From contig JBFLXR010000012.1 of NCBI GenBank assembly GCA_040757065.1, positions 1-64,000 on the forward strand: a stretch of 64,000 nt of DNA. The letters are read 5' to 3'. Position 1 is the first letter of the stretch; each line of letters starts with the position of its first letter. This document shows, in pieces, positions 25,807 through 34,541 of the stretch. The notes beneath the pieces were generated by a model. That model was not told where the DNA came from and searched no databases. It worked only from the letters and a program-made list of their open reading frames with translations. This DNA comes from JBFLXR01 sp040757065. Lineage in GTDB: Bacteria > Pseudomonadota > Gammaproteobacteria > Burkholderiales > Gallionellaceae. A program made the position numbers and the translations under genes.

Positions 25807-26723
25807 CGCAGCAACGCAATGCCGTGCGCGCCGTGCTGCTGCGCCGTAACCAAATCCTCCGCTTTTAATCCGCCCAGCGCATAAACCGGCATCGGCAAGT
25901 CGCGCACCAATTCGGCGAATTTTTCCCAACCCAAATGCGCCGCACCGGGATGACTGAGCGTCGGCAGCACCGGGCTGAGCAACGCGAAATCCAACCCCAG
26001 CTCGGCGGCACGGCGCAACTCTTCCGCGTTGTGGCACGAGGCACCGCAACAGGGTAAATCCGGGCGCACCGTCAACGCCGCCATCTGCGCGCCGGTCAAC
26101 TGCACCCCGTCCGCACCGACCTCCTGCGCCAATTCGATATCCGCATTCAACAACACCTGCGCCCCATAAGGCCGCGCCTTGGCAATCACTGCGCGCGCCA
26201 GCCCGGCCATTTGCTCCCGGCTCCAACCCTTCTCGCGCAACTGAATCAGGCGCGTGCCGCGCGCCAGCGCCGCCTCCACCCGCTGCAAAAACACCGCCTC
26301 GCCCAACTCGCTGGCATGGCTGATCGCATACACCGGCGGCAAGGCCAACGCGCGCAGCACCGGCGCATTCGCCGGCAACAACGGCGATACCGTCACCTCG
26401 GGCAACCGCTGCCAAACAAACTGCTGATTCTCGCGCCCGTGCAGCGTTCCCACCCATCCGGTTACCCGAAAGAAATGCAACCGCACCGTCGCATGCGGAT
26501 AAGCAAACACCCGCGTAATCCACGGCGTCGCCGCCGTGACCGTAATCCCCAACTCCTCATGCAGCTCGCGCTCCAGCGCGTGGCGCGGCGACTCCCCCGG
26601 CTCGATCTTCCCGCCCGGAAACTCCCAATACCCCGCCCACGGCTTACCCTCCGGCCGCTGCGCCAGCAAAAACGTCCCATCCGGCTGCAACAATACCGCC
26701 GCCGCCACATCCACCACTTTCAT
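25794..26723 (-). CDS. Nudix hydrolase fused to a ThiE-like domain
   Basis: The N-terminal half is a MutT-type Nudix domain with the complete Nudix box (GGKIEPGESPRHALERELHEEL, E and G positions all present), which likely cleans oxidised nucleotides. The C-terminal half, from about residue 130, is a thiamine phosphate synthase-like barrel: LIQLREKGWS, VLLNADIELAQEVGADGVQL, LLSPVLPTLSHP and PVYALGGL. Compared with true ThiE, an aspartate in the LLND motif is alanine and the TxTK phosphate loop lysine is missing. The second domain is therefore probably not an ordinary TMP synthase. The start is uncertain; ATG or GTG codons lie up to six codons upstream. Confidence 0.88.
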   Translation of the reverse strand: MKVVDVAAAVLLQPDGTFLLAQRPEGKPWAGYWEFPGGKIEPGESPRHALERELHEELGITVTAATPWITRVFAYPHATVRLHFFRVTGWVGTLHGRENQQFVWQRLPEVTVSPLLPANAPVLRALALPPVYAISHASELGEAVFLQRVEAALARGTRLIQLREKGWSREQMAGLARAVIAKARPYGAQVLLNADIELAQEVGADGVQLTGAQMAALTVRPDLPCCGASCHNAEELRRAAELGLDFALLSPVLPTLSHPGAAHLGWEKFAELVRDLPMPVYALGGLKAEDLVTAQQHGAHGIALLRQAW

Positions 26724-26834
26724 TGCATCCATCCCCGACACCGCCTCAACCCATCATCCACGCAATGGTGAGCTAACCGCACACCGCATCGCAACCGTGC
26801 TTCCGCGCACTGCGTTCAACATACTACTTATCGC

Positions 26835-27659
26835 TCAATCTGTTTGAACAACCACACCGCGCTGTTTCAACCAGTTCACAACCTTTTCCATGTAGGGAAT
26901 CTGCGGATTACCACTGCGTAGTATTTTGCTCCTGCGGGCAATATGCATTGTTATGTCGTTCCCTTGATTATCCCTGACAGAATAATCTGCCCCGCGCTCC
27001 AAAAGAGTGTACATCAGCTCAAAATTGCCCATGAACGCCGTATGCAAGAGCAGCGTTTTCCCATAAGAGTCGCGCCCCTCAATGTCAGCCCCGGCATCCA
27101 ATAGCATTATGATCTTTTCTTTGCCGTGCTCGAGTCCAAAAGCTTCGAATATCAAAGGACGCCGGTTCAACCCTACCATTGGAAATGGTTGCACTGTAAT
27201 AAAGTTCGGATTCCCGCCATGCTCCAGTGCCAACTTTAACACTGCCAGATTTTCATGCATTACTGCGTAGGTCATCACGCCGTAGACACTCTGCCCGCCC
27301 CTAAACTCCAGATTCGGATCAGCGCCCAGCTCCAAGAGCTTTTTATACCCCGCGATGTTTCTCATCGCCCAGAAGAGCGGTGTCGCGCCTTGAGCGCCTC
27401 TTGAATTCACATCCACGCCCTGTCTGACCAGCGCTTCCACCTTGCTTATATTGCCGTTACCGGCCGCCTCGGCTAACGCACGCACCCGCTCGTCGGGATA
27501 GATATCCTCCGGTGACATGTAAATCAGAACCGTTTTTCTGGATCGCTCGTTCAGCGCACGCTGCCCGGCATCCATATCTTCGAAAATACCCGCCATTCCA
27601 GAACCTTCGGCGATCAGGAAAAGCGCTGCCCCCATCAAGATATATTTAAAAAATTTCAA
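26835..27659 (-). CDS. Secreted ankyrin-repeat protein
   Basis: A 274-residue protein with a signal peptide (hydrophobic MGAALFLIAEG core, probable cleavage after GMA) followed by ankyrin repeats covering about 60-240. Clear units are VEALVRQGVDVNSRGAQGATPLFWA, LLELGADPNLE, LLDAGADIEGRDSYGKTLL and LLERGADYSVRDNQG. It would mediate protein contacts in the periplasm. The gene is visibly richer in A and T than its neighbours and sits alone between unrelated housekeeping genes, which suggests later acquisition. Some periplasmic ankyrin proteins are immunity partners of secreted effectors, but no effector gene is adjacent. Confidence 0.82.
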   Translation of the reverse strand: MKFFKYILMGAALFLIAEGSGMAGIFEDMDAGQRALNERSRKTVLIYMSPEDIYPDERVRALAEAAGNGNISKVEALVRQGVDVNSRGAQGATPLFWAMRNIAGYKKLLELGADPNLEFRGGQSVYGVMTYAVMHENLAVLKLALEHGGNPNFITVQPFPMVGLNRRPLIFEAFGLEHGKEKIIMLLDAGADIEGRDSYGKTLLLHTAFMGNFELMYTLLERGADYSVRDNQGNDITMHIARRSKILRSGNPQIPYMEKVVNWLKQRGVVVQTD

Positions 27660-27715
27660 CGATCTGCCCTCACTTCACCCGCTTTGCGACCAGCCTCTTC
27701 CTTACGCATTCAAAT

Positions 27716-27736
27716 GGTGCGCAAAGCGCACCCTAC
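27716..27736. repeat. Dispersed palindromic GGTGCG repeat, copy 1
   Basis: GGTGCGCAAAGCGCACC followed by CTAC is a short imperfectly symmetric element related to copies at 33964 and 34266. It lies downstream of the DUF815 ATPase gene and may act as its terminator or be a small dispersed repeat. Confidence 0.6.
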
Positions 27737-27755
27737 AAAGCTCCGCGCAACGCGC

Positions 27756-28622
27756 TTACTCCATCCGTCCGATCCAATCCCGCGCAAACTGCCAGGCAAC
27801 CCGGCCGCTGCGCGAGCCGCGTCCCAGTGACCATTGCAGCGCTTCGCGGCGCACGTTTTCGTCGAAGGTTTGTGCGGGGTCGAGCCGGTGCAGCCAGTAG
27901 CAGACGATGTCGAGATATTCGTCCTGCGAGAACGGGTAGAACGATACCCATAAGCCGAAGCGTTCGGACAGGGAGATTTTTTCTTCCACGCCTTCGGCGG
28001 GGTGCACTTCTTCGCCGACGTAGCGGGTGGCAAGGTTTTCTTCCATGAATTCCGGCATCAGGTGACGGCGGTTCGAGGTTGCATAGATCAGCAGGTTGTC
28101 GCTGAGCGCGGTGACCGAGCCGTCCAGCGCGGCTTTCAGCGCTTGGTAGCCCGGCTCTTCTGCGTTAAACGCCAGATCGTCGCAATACAGGATAAAGCGC
28201 TCGGGGCGGGTGGCCACCAGTTCGACGATGTCCGGCAAGTCGACCAGCTCGGTCTTGCCCACTTCGATCAGCCGCAAGCCTTGGTCGGCGTACGCGTTCA
28301 ATACCGCTTTCACCAGCGAGGATTTGCCGGTGCCGCGCGCGCCGGTCAGCAGCACATTGTTCGCCGGGCGACCCGCCACGAATTGTTTGGTGTTCTGCAC
28401 CACGCGCAGCTTCTGTCCTTCGATGCCGCGCAAATCGTCCAGCCGGATCGGATGCAAGTGCCGCAGCGGGCGCAACGCCCGCTTACTGCTGCGTCGTTCC
28501 CAGCGAAAGGCCAGCGCGTCTTCCCACTCGACACAGGTGGTCGGTGATGCAGAAGGCAGCACGGCTTCCAGCCGGTCGATTAACCGCTCCGCCCGGTCGA
28601 AAAACTGATCGAGTTTGTCCAT
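27756..28622 (-). CDS. DUF815 family AAA+ ATPase
   Basis: This 288-residue protein has Walker A LLTGARGTGKSSLVKAVL and a Walker B-like FILYCDDLAF, followed by a sensor-type LLIYATSNRRHLMPEFM stretch. This defines the DUF815 group of AAA+ ATPases. The function is unknown; the gene is commonly found beside argJ and a mutT gene in betaproteobacteria, as here. The N-terminal 60 residues are a helical extension. A start at ATG 28622 fits the conserved DKLDQFFDRAERLIDRLEA opening. Confidence 0.88.
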   Translation of the reverse strand: MDKLDQFFDRAERLIDRLEAVLPSASPTTCVEWEDALAFRWERRSSKRALRPLRHLHPIRLDDLRGIEGQKLRVVQNTKQFVAGRPANNVLLTGARGTGKSSLVKAVLNAYADQGLRLIEVGKTELVDLPDIVELVATRPERFILYCDDLAFNAEEPGYQALKAALDGSVTALSDNLLIYATSNRRHLMPEFMEENLATRYVGEEVHPAEGVEEKISLSERFGLWVSFYPFSQDEYLDIVCYWLHRLDPAQTFDENVRREALQWSLGRGSRSGRVAWQFARDWIGRME

Positions 28623-28760
28623 CTATGACTCCCTGATTAACGTTACCGCTGGAGTGGCAATGTAACCGAACGCACCGGATTTGCCTACCCGTCCGGGCAT
28701 GTGCTGCATGGCGGACAACGCCAGAAATGGCGGCAGGTTTTAGCGTAAGAAGATGCGCCA

Positions 28761-28782
28761 ACCCCCGCCATGCGGCGGGGGT
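28761..28782 (-). terminator. Hairpin downstream of argJ
   Basis: ACCCCCGCC, an ATGC loop and GGCGGGGGT form a nine-base GC stem 13 bases past the argJ stop. No clear T run follows, so it may be a weak or Rho-assisted terminator. Confidence 0.55.
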
Positions 28783-28794
28783 GCGCCATCGCAA

Positions 28795-30018
28795 TCAGCT
28801 GCGATAGCTGGCGTTGATTTTGACGTAATCGTAGGAGAAATCGCAGGTCCAGACCGTTGCGGCAGCGGGGCCGCGATCCAGCACGACGCGCACGGTAATG
28901 TCGCTTTGCTGCATCACGCGCTGGCCGTCTTCCTCGCGGTAGCTGGCGGCGCGACCGCCGTCTTCGGCGACCAGCACATCGTCCAGATACAGCTTGAGTC
29001 GGGTCACGTCCAGATCGGTTACGCCGGCATAGCCGATGGCTGCCAGAATGCGTCCCAGATTGGGGTCGGAAGCGAAGAAAGCGGTTTTCACCAAGGGAGA
29101 ACGCGCCACCGCATAGGCGATTTGCTTGCACTCCACGGCGTCGCGGCCACCTTCGACGGTGATGGTCATAAATTTGGTCGCGCCTTCGCCGTCGCGCACG
29201 ATGGCTTGCGCCAACTGAATGGTGACTGCGTTGACAGCCTCTTGCAGTGCAGCCGCTTCGGCGCTGCCGGCTGCGACCTGCAGGCCGCTCTGGCCGGTGG
29301 CAATCAGCATCAGCGCATCGTTGGTGGAGGTATCGCCATCCACGGTAATGCAGTTGAACGAAGCGTCGGCAGCCTGTTTCACCATCTGCTGCAACAATTC
29401 GGCGGACACGGCAGCGTCGGTCGCCACATACCCCAGCATGGTCGCCATGTTGGGATGAATCATGCCGGAACCTTTGGAGATGCCGGTTACGGTGACGGTT
29501 TTGCCGCCGAGCTGAAGCTGCCGCGAAGCGCCTTTGGCCACGATGTCGGTGGTCATAATGGCGTGGGCGGCGTTAAACCAGTTATCGGCGGTCAGGCTCG
29601 CCACGGCGGCAGGCAAGCCTGCCACAATGCGGTCTACCGGCAACGGTTCCATAATCACGCCGGTCGAGAACGGCAGCACTTGCTGCGCATCGCAGCCCAG
29701 CAGTTTCGCCACTTCGGCACAGGTGGTGCGCGCGGCATGCATGCCTTGCTCGCCGGTGCCCGCATTGGCATTGCCGGTGTTCACCACCAGCGCGCGAATG
29801 CCCGCGCCGCTCGCCAGATGTTCGCGCGCCACGGTGACCGGGGCGGCGCAGAATCGGTTGGTGGTGAATACGCCGGCCACGGTCGAACCGGGGGCGAGCT
29901 GCATCACCAGCAAATCTTTACGGTTTGCGCGCTTAATCCCGGCTTCTGCGGTGCCGAGCTGCACACCGGGCACAGGCAGCAACTCGCCTGCTGCGGGCGG
30001 ATTCAAATCGACCGGCAT
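28795..30018 (-). CDS. argJ: Bifunctional ornithine acetyltransferase / N-acetylglutamate synthase
   Basis: ArgJ moves the acetyl group from N-acetylornithine to glutamate, recycling acetyl in arginine synthesis; many also use acetyl-CoA. The 407-residue precursor contains the self-cleavage site NMATMLGYVATDA, where the second threonine-side peptide becomes the beta chain. TTDIVAKGASRQ and TVDGDTSTNDA are also conserved. It is one gene downstream of secA, separated by a cyclic nucleotide-binding-domain gene. Confidence 0.96.
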   Translation of the reverse strand: MPVDLNPPAAGELLPVPGVQLGTAEAGIKRANRKDLLVMQLAPGSTVAGVFTTNRFCAAPVTVAREHLASGAGIRALVVNTGNANAGTGEQGMHAARTTCAEVAKLLGCDAQQVLPFSTGVIMEPLPVDRIVAGLPAAVASLTADNWFNAAHAIMTTDIVAKGASRQLQLGGKTVTVTGISKGSGMIHPNMATMLGYVATDAAVSAELLQQMVKQAADASFNCITVDGDTSTNDALMLIATGQSGLQVAAGSAEAAALQEAVNAVTIQLAQAIVRDGEGATKFMTITVEGGRDAVECKQIAYAVARSPLVKTAFFASDPNLGRILAAIGYAGVTDLDVTRLKLYLDDVLVAEDGGRAASYREEDGQRVMQQSDITVRVVLDRGPAAATVWTCDFSYDYVKINASYRS

Positions 30019-30026
30019 GAAAACTC

Positions 30027-30524
30027 CTAGTAACGACCGTGCATGTGGTAGAGGTAATTGCTCATTTCCTGCGATTGCGCATTCATGCGGCGCACCAGAC
30101 CATGCACATAGCGCACGATGCCGCGCATCACGTAATACACCACAGCCGGCTGGCTGTTGAGCAACGATTCGAAGCGGGCGCGTTCGAGCAACAGCACTTT
30201 GCTGTCTTGCTTCACTTGCACGGTGGCGCTGATTTGCGCCAGATTACCGCCGACGAAGGTGATGATGCCGGCCAGATCGCCCGGCTCGGTCAGCTTCATG
30301 GTGGCGGTCTCGCCGTTGATCGACGCCGTCACTTCGGCTTCGCCGGATGCCAGAATCAGCAGGGAATCTTTTTCCACGCTGTTGCCCGGCTGAATCAGGT
30401 AAGTGCCCGCTTTGTATTCGCGCACGGTAATCGCCTGCGCCAGCGCGGTCAGTTCGGCATCGCGCAGCTCTTCGGTAATACTGGCGCTGCGCAGGGTTTG
30501 CATGATTAGCTCTTCGTTCGACAT
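30027..30524 (-). CDS. Cyclic nucleotide-binding-domain protein
   Basis: A 165-residue protein made of one cNMP-binding (CRP-like) beta-barrel, with AGTYLIQPGNSVEKDSLLILASGEAEV and PGDLAGIITFVGG matching the barrel and phosphate-cassette region. The canonical RxA of cAMP binders is not evident, so ligand binding is doubtful. There is no helix-turn-helix after the barrel; a final helix with basic and histidine residues ends the protein. It lies eight bases from argJ and 27 from secA, so it is in the same run. Confidence 0.85.
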   Translation of the reverse strand: MSNEELIMQTLRSASITEELRDAELTALAQAITVREYKAGTYLIQPGNSVEKDSLLILASGEAEVTASINGETATMKLTEPGDLAGIITFVGGNLAQISATVQVKQDSKVLLLERARFESLLNSQPAVVYYVMRGIVRYVHGLVRRMNAQSQEMSNYLYHMHGRY

Positions 30525-30551
30525 CCGCTTCTCCCCAATCAGATTAAAGAT

Positions 30552-33272
30552 TTAACTCAATTTTCCGTGGCACTGCTTGTATTTCTTGCCGGAGCCGCAC
30601 AGGCAGGGATCGTTGCGTCCGACCTTCATGCTGTCGCGCACGAACGGTTTGTGCTCGTCGTCCGTACCTTCGCCCGCATCCTGACCCAGCGCCTCTTCGT
30701 AATCGGCGTGATGATACTGCACATTTTCCGGAGCGGGAGGTGCTTCGATTTCCTCGACATCCTCTTCGCTGCGGATTTCCACATTCACCAGCGTTTGCGT
30801 CACATCGCGCTTGATCGCTTCCAGCATATTGCCGAACAGCTCGAAGGCTTCGCGCTTGTATTCCTGCTTGGGGTTCTTCTGCGCATAGCCGCGCAGATGA
30901 ATACCCTGACGCAGGTGATCCAGCGCCGCCAGATGTTCGCGCCAGTGCGAATCCAGACTGGACAGCATCACGATGCGCTCGTAGTGGCGCATAATTTCCG
31001 GGGTAACGCGATCCACCTTATGCTGGTACAACGCAGCTACCGCAGCGCGAATGCGCTCGCGCAAGCCATGCTCGTCCAGCGCCTTTTCGGTTTCCAGCCA
31101 GTGCGCCACCGGCAGTTCGATGCGGTATTCCGATTCCAGCGCTTTTTCCAGCCCCGACACGTTCCACTGCTCTTCCATGCTGCCCGGCGGAATGTAATCG
31201 CTGATCAAGTCTTCCACCACGCCGTCGCGCATCGCGGCGATGGTTTCGGCGATGTCCGCGCTTTCCAGCAACTCGTTGCGCTGCTGATAGATCACCTTGC
31301 GCTGGTCGTTCGCCACATCGTCGTATTCCAGAATCTGCTTACGCATATCGAAATTGCGCGCTTCCACCTTGCGCTGCGCGTTTTCGATAGCGCGCGTCAC
31401 GAAGCTATGCTCGATTGCCTCGCCTTCCGGCATCTTGAACTTATTCATAATCGCCGCCACGCGGTCGCCGGCGAAAATGCGCAACAGCGGGTCTTCCAGC
31501 GACAGATAGAAACGGCTGGAGCCGGGGTCGCCCTGACGGCCGGAACGACCGCGCAATTGGTTGTCCACCCGGCGCGATTCGTGGCGCTCGGTGCCGATAA
31601 TATGCAGACCGCCCGCGGCCAGCACCTGATCGTGCACCTGTTTCCATTCGGCCTTCAGCGCTTCGATGCGCTGCGCGCGGGTCGCGTCGTCCAGCGTTTC
31701 GTCGTGCTTGATCTGCTCGATCTGTTTATCCACATTGCCGCCCAGCACGATGTCGGTGCCGCGCCCCGCCATATTGGTGGCGATGGTAATCATGCCGGGA
31801 CGTCCGGCCTGCGCCACGATCTCGGCTTCGCGCGCGTGCTGTTTAGCGTTCAGCACCTGATGCGGCAGATGTTCCTTGTGCAGCAAATCGGAAATCAGCT
31901 CGGAGCTTTCAATCGACGTGGTGCCGACCAGTACCGGCTGCTTGCGTTCGTAGCACTCCTGAATATCGGCAATCACCGCCATGTATTTCTCACGGGTGGT
32001 GAGGTACACCTTGTCCATCATGTCTTTGCGGACAGTCGGACGGTGCGGCGGAATAATCACCGTTTCCAGATTGTAGATTTGCTGGAATTCGTAGGCTTCG
32101 GTATCGGCCGTGCCGGTCATGCCGCCCAGTTTGGCGTACATGCGGAAATAGTTCTGGAAGGTGATCGAAGCCAGTGTCTGGTTTTCCTTCTGGATCGCCA
32201 CCCCTTCTTTCGCTTCCACGGCCTGATGCAGACCGTCCGACCAGCGGCGGCCTGCCATCAGACGGCCGGTAAACTCGTCCACAATCACCACTTCGCCGTC
32301 CTGCACCACATAGTGCTGGTCGCGGTGATACAGCGCATGTGCGCGCAGTGCCGCATACAGATGGTGAATCAGCGTAATGTTGGAGGGATCGTACAAACTG
32401 CCGCCCGCCGCCAGCAACCCGGCTTCGGACAGCATCTGCTCGGCGCGCTCGTGGCCGCTCTCGGTCAGCAGAATCTGATGATTTTTTTCATCCACGCTGA
32501 AATCGCCGGGGCCGTCTTCGGTTTGCTGACGCACCAAGTTCGGCACCAGCCGGTTCATGCGCTGGTAAATATCGACGTTGTCTTCGGCCTGCCCGGAGAT
32601 AATCAGCGGGGTGCGCGCCTCGTCGATCAGAATCGAGTCCACCTCGTCGACGATGGCGAAATTCAGCCCGCGCTGAAAGCGCTCGCTGGCATGGGTCGCC
32701 ATGTTGTCGCGCAGATAATCGAAACCGAATTCGTTATTGGTACCGTAGGTAATGTCGGAGGCATACGCCGTTTGCTTCAGCGAGTGATCCATCTGCGACA
32801 GGATCACGCCGACCGACAGGCCGAGGAAGTTGTACAACCGCCCCATCCATTCCGCATCGCGCTGCGCCAGATAGTCGTTCACCGTCACCACATGCACGCC
32901 CTTGCCGGACAGCGCATTCAGGTAAGCCGGCAGCGTCGCCATCAGCGTCTTGCCTTCGCCGGTACGCATTTCCGCAATCTTGCCATAATGCAGCGTCATG
33001 CCACCGATCAGCTGCACATCGTAATGGCGCATACCCAAGGCGCGCTTGCTTCCCTCGCGCACCACCGCAAACGCCTCCGGCAGCAGCGCGTCCAGCGACT
33101 CGCCGTTCGCCGCGCGTTGCTTCAATTCCGCCGTCTTCGCCCGCAGCTCATCGTCGGACAATTTTTCCAGCGACGCTTCCAGCGCATTGATCGCATTGAC
33201 CTTCTGACGGTATTGTTTCAGCAGGCGGTCGTTGCGACTACCGAAAATCTTTTTCAGCAAATTCGAAATCAT
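30552..33272 (-). CDS. secA: Preprotein translocase ATPase SecA
   Basis: SecA drives proteins through SecYEG. The 906-residue protein has MRTGEGKTLMATLPAYLNAL (Walker A), VDEVDSILIDEARTPLIISG, the TNMAGRGTDI helicase motif and RGRSGRQGDPGSSRFYLS. It ends with the zinc-binding CLCGSGKKYKQCHGKLS. The start MISNLLKKIFGSRNDR matches the family; 17 codons of longer frame were dropped. It is the ATPase for the many Sec signal peptides seen in this window. Confidence 0.98.
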   Translation of the reverse strand: MISNLLKKIFGSRNDRLLKQYRQKVNAINALEASLEKLSDDELRAKTAELKQRAANGESLDALLPEAFAVVREGSKRALGMRHYDVQLIGGMTLHYGKIAEMRTGEGKTLMATLPAYLNALSGKGVHVVTVNDYLAQRDAEWMGRLYNFLGLSVGVILSQMDHSLKQTAYASDITYGTNNEFGFDYLRDNMATHASERFQRGLNFAIVDEVDSILIDEARTPLIISGQAEDNVDIYQRMNRLVPNLVRQQTEDGPGDFSVDEKNHQILLTESGHERAEQMLSEAGLLAAGGSLYDPSNITLIHHLYAALRAHALYHRDQHYVVQDGEVVIVDEFTGRLMAGRRWSDGLHQAVEAKEGVAIQKENQTLASITFQNYFRMYAKLGGMTGTADTEAYEFQQIYNLETVIIPPHRPTVRKDMMDKVYLTTREKYMAVIADIQECYERKQPVLVGTTSIESSELISDLLHKEHLPHQVLNAKQHAREAEIVAQAGRPGMITIATNMAGRGTDIVLGGNVDKQIEQIKHDETLDDATRAQRIEALKAEWKQVHDQVLAAGGLHIIGTERHESRRVDNQLRGRSGRQGDPGSSRFYLSLEDPLLRIFAGDRVAAIMNKFKMPEGEAIEHSFVTRAIENAQRKVEARNFDMRKQILEYDDVANDQRKVIYQQRNELLESADIAETIAAMRDGVVEDLISDYIPPGSMEEQWNVSGLEKALESEYRIELPVAHWLETEKALDEHGLRERIRAAVAALYQHKVDRVTPEIMRHYERIVMLSSLDSHWREHLAALDHLRQGIHLRGYAQKNPKQEYKREAFELFGNMLEAIKRDVTQTLVNVEIRSEEDVEEIEAPPAPENVQYHHADYEEALGQDAGEGTDDEHKPFVRDSMKVGRNDPCLCGSGKKYKQCHGKLS

Positions 33273-33487
33273 CTTTATTAACTTCTTGGCTTCCCAAACG
33301 GGCAAATAAAAAGAAGCGGCCACCGGCGCGCCTCAGTCGGCCACCCCGCGCAACCCTGCGCCGGGCGCTTTTTTCGCATCTGGCATATTACCACAGGCAA
33401 CATGACAATTTATCGTGCGGGAACATCTTTTAACTCCCCGCAAAAACAGTTTATAGTGCGCAACAACTCACCTCCGCTCAGCCAACC

Positions 33488-33922
33488 GTGTCGCAACGCT
33501 TACAAACCTTTCTCACCGGCAGCAGCGAATTGCGCCAGATCACCGATCAGGCGCACCGCCTGCGCGCCATACAAGCCGTCTACGCACGCAACGTCCCGGC
33601 CTCGCTGGCACAGGCTGCCCGCGTTACCCACCTCGCCGAAGCCACACTCACCCTCACCGCAGCCAACAGCGCCGCCGCGGCCAAACTGCGCCAAATGATC
33701 CCCGACCTCGTGCGCAGCCTGCAAAGCGCCGGACACCCTATCCACAGCATCCGCATCCGCGTCGACGTCACCCACGCCGCCCGCACCGCGATACCCAAAC
33801 GCAAACATGGGGGCATCTCCCCCAAAGCACAAGCCGAACTAGAAAATTTAGCGGAAAAACTGCAAGACTCGCCCCTGCGCGACGCCCTCAAACGCATGGC
33901 CGACCGCTGCGGCAAAAAATAA
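33488..33922 (+). CDS. DciA-like (DUF721) protein
   Basis: A 144-residue basic protein of the DUF721/DciA group. The region LAQAARVTHLAEATLTLTAANSAAAAKLRQMIPDLVRSL contains the KH-like strands and helix seen in DciA, which helps DnaB load at the origin in most bacteria. The C-terminal part is charged and predicted flexible. The start is GTG. It is divergent from secA; in related genomes DUF721 genes also sit between lpxC and secA. Function is inferred from family and position. Confidence 0.78.
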   Translation: MSQRLQTFLTGSSELRQITDQAHRLRAIQAVYARNVPASLAQAARVTHLAEATLTLTAANSAAAAKLRQMIPDLVRSLQSAGHPIHSIRIRVDVTHAARTAIPKRKHGGISPKAQAELENLAEKLQDSPLRDALKRMADRCGKK

Positions 33923-34320
33923 ACGGGAAAAACCGAAAGCATCGGGCGGAGTCGCGATGCCACGGTGCGTAAAACGCACTCTGCGCAACCCGCAGCAAAC
34001 CGCGCCCTTTCCCTTGTTTGCCGCCGAGACCCGGCGCATACCGGCGAAACAGGGCGAGCACTGTCCAAGCGCGCAAAGCGGGCGAGTTGCGCAGCCCCGC
34101 CGGGATGTAAACGGGTCGAGGGTATCCCGCAGGGACGGCAAACCGGGGTCGCCTTTTTTGCTTACTTTTTTGGCGAAGCAAAAAAGTAAGCGGCGGGCGG
34201 GGCCGCCCCCCGCATCCCACTCACTAAAACAATCACCGAAACAAAACACCCGCAGTCATGGCAACGGTGCGTAAAACGCACCCTACGCAACTACCGACGT
34301 CCTTGACTCGTACAAGCCGC
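33923..34320. repeat. Repeat-rich non-coding stretch between dciA-like gene and small membrane gene
   Basis: No supportable gene is seen in these 398 bases. They hold two copies of the GGTGCGTAAAACGCAC element (33964-33989 and 34266-34290, in the same orientation). They also hold a perfect 13-base inverted repeat, GCTTACTTTTTTG and its complement, at 34160-34191 with a six-base loop GCGAAG. The last resembles dispersed hairpins found in other proteobacteria. A GC-rich run CGGCGGGCGGGGCCGCC follows it. Confidence 0.65.
34160..34191. repeat. Perfect 13-bp inverted repeat with GCGAAG loop
   Basis: Arms at 34160-34172 and 34179-34191 are exact complements. With T-rich and A-rich stem halves it could serve as a bidirectional terminator for the convergent DciA-like and lpxC-operon transcripts, or be a miniature dispersed repeat. 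Confidence 0.7.
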
Positions 34321-34521
34321 TTAGAACAGCACGCGCCAGCCGATCAGTACGTAACGTTCGAGAATAAACAACAGACCGATGACCAGCAGGCTGACCACCA
34401 GCAAGCGCACGATGCGCGTGGCAAAGTTGAGGTAGTGCTTACGGCGGGTGATCAGGTACAGCGCGCCGGATACGGCGATGGTCAGTGCAGCGAGTATGAG
34501 GATCAATCGCAGGAGCAGCAT
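34321..34521 (-). CDS. Small two-helix membrane protein downstream of lpxC
   Basis: A 66-residue protein with two hydrophobic helices (about 3-25 and 38-58) joined by a basic loop RRKHYLNFATR, which predicts both ends on the periplasmic side. No function is recognised. It follows lpxC after 20 bases on the same strand, so it probably closes the dcw transcript. Similar short proteins occur after lpxC in related genomes. Confidence 0.7.
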   Translation of the reverse strand: MLLLRLILILAALTIAVSGALYLITRRKHYLNFATRIVRLLVVSLLVIGLLFILERYVLIGWRVLF

Positions 34522-34541
34522 GGCGTCCCCCGTTGTCTCGG

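Noticed and set aside
26835..27659. Type VI effector immunity protein
   Set aside because: The ankyrin and signal peptide fit some immunity proteins, but no effector, VgrG or lipase gene is adjacent, so the function is left open.
30567..33281. Plus-strand ORF of 904 codons opposite secA
   Set aside because: It is the antisense shadow of secA, with low-complexity composition and no domain. secA itself is beyond doubt.
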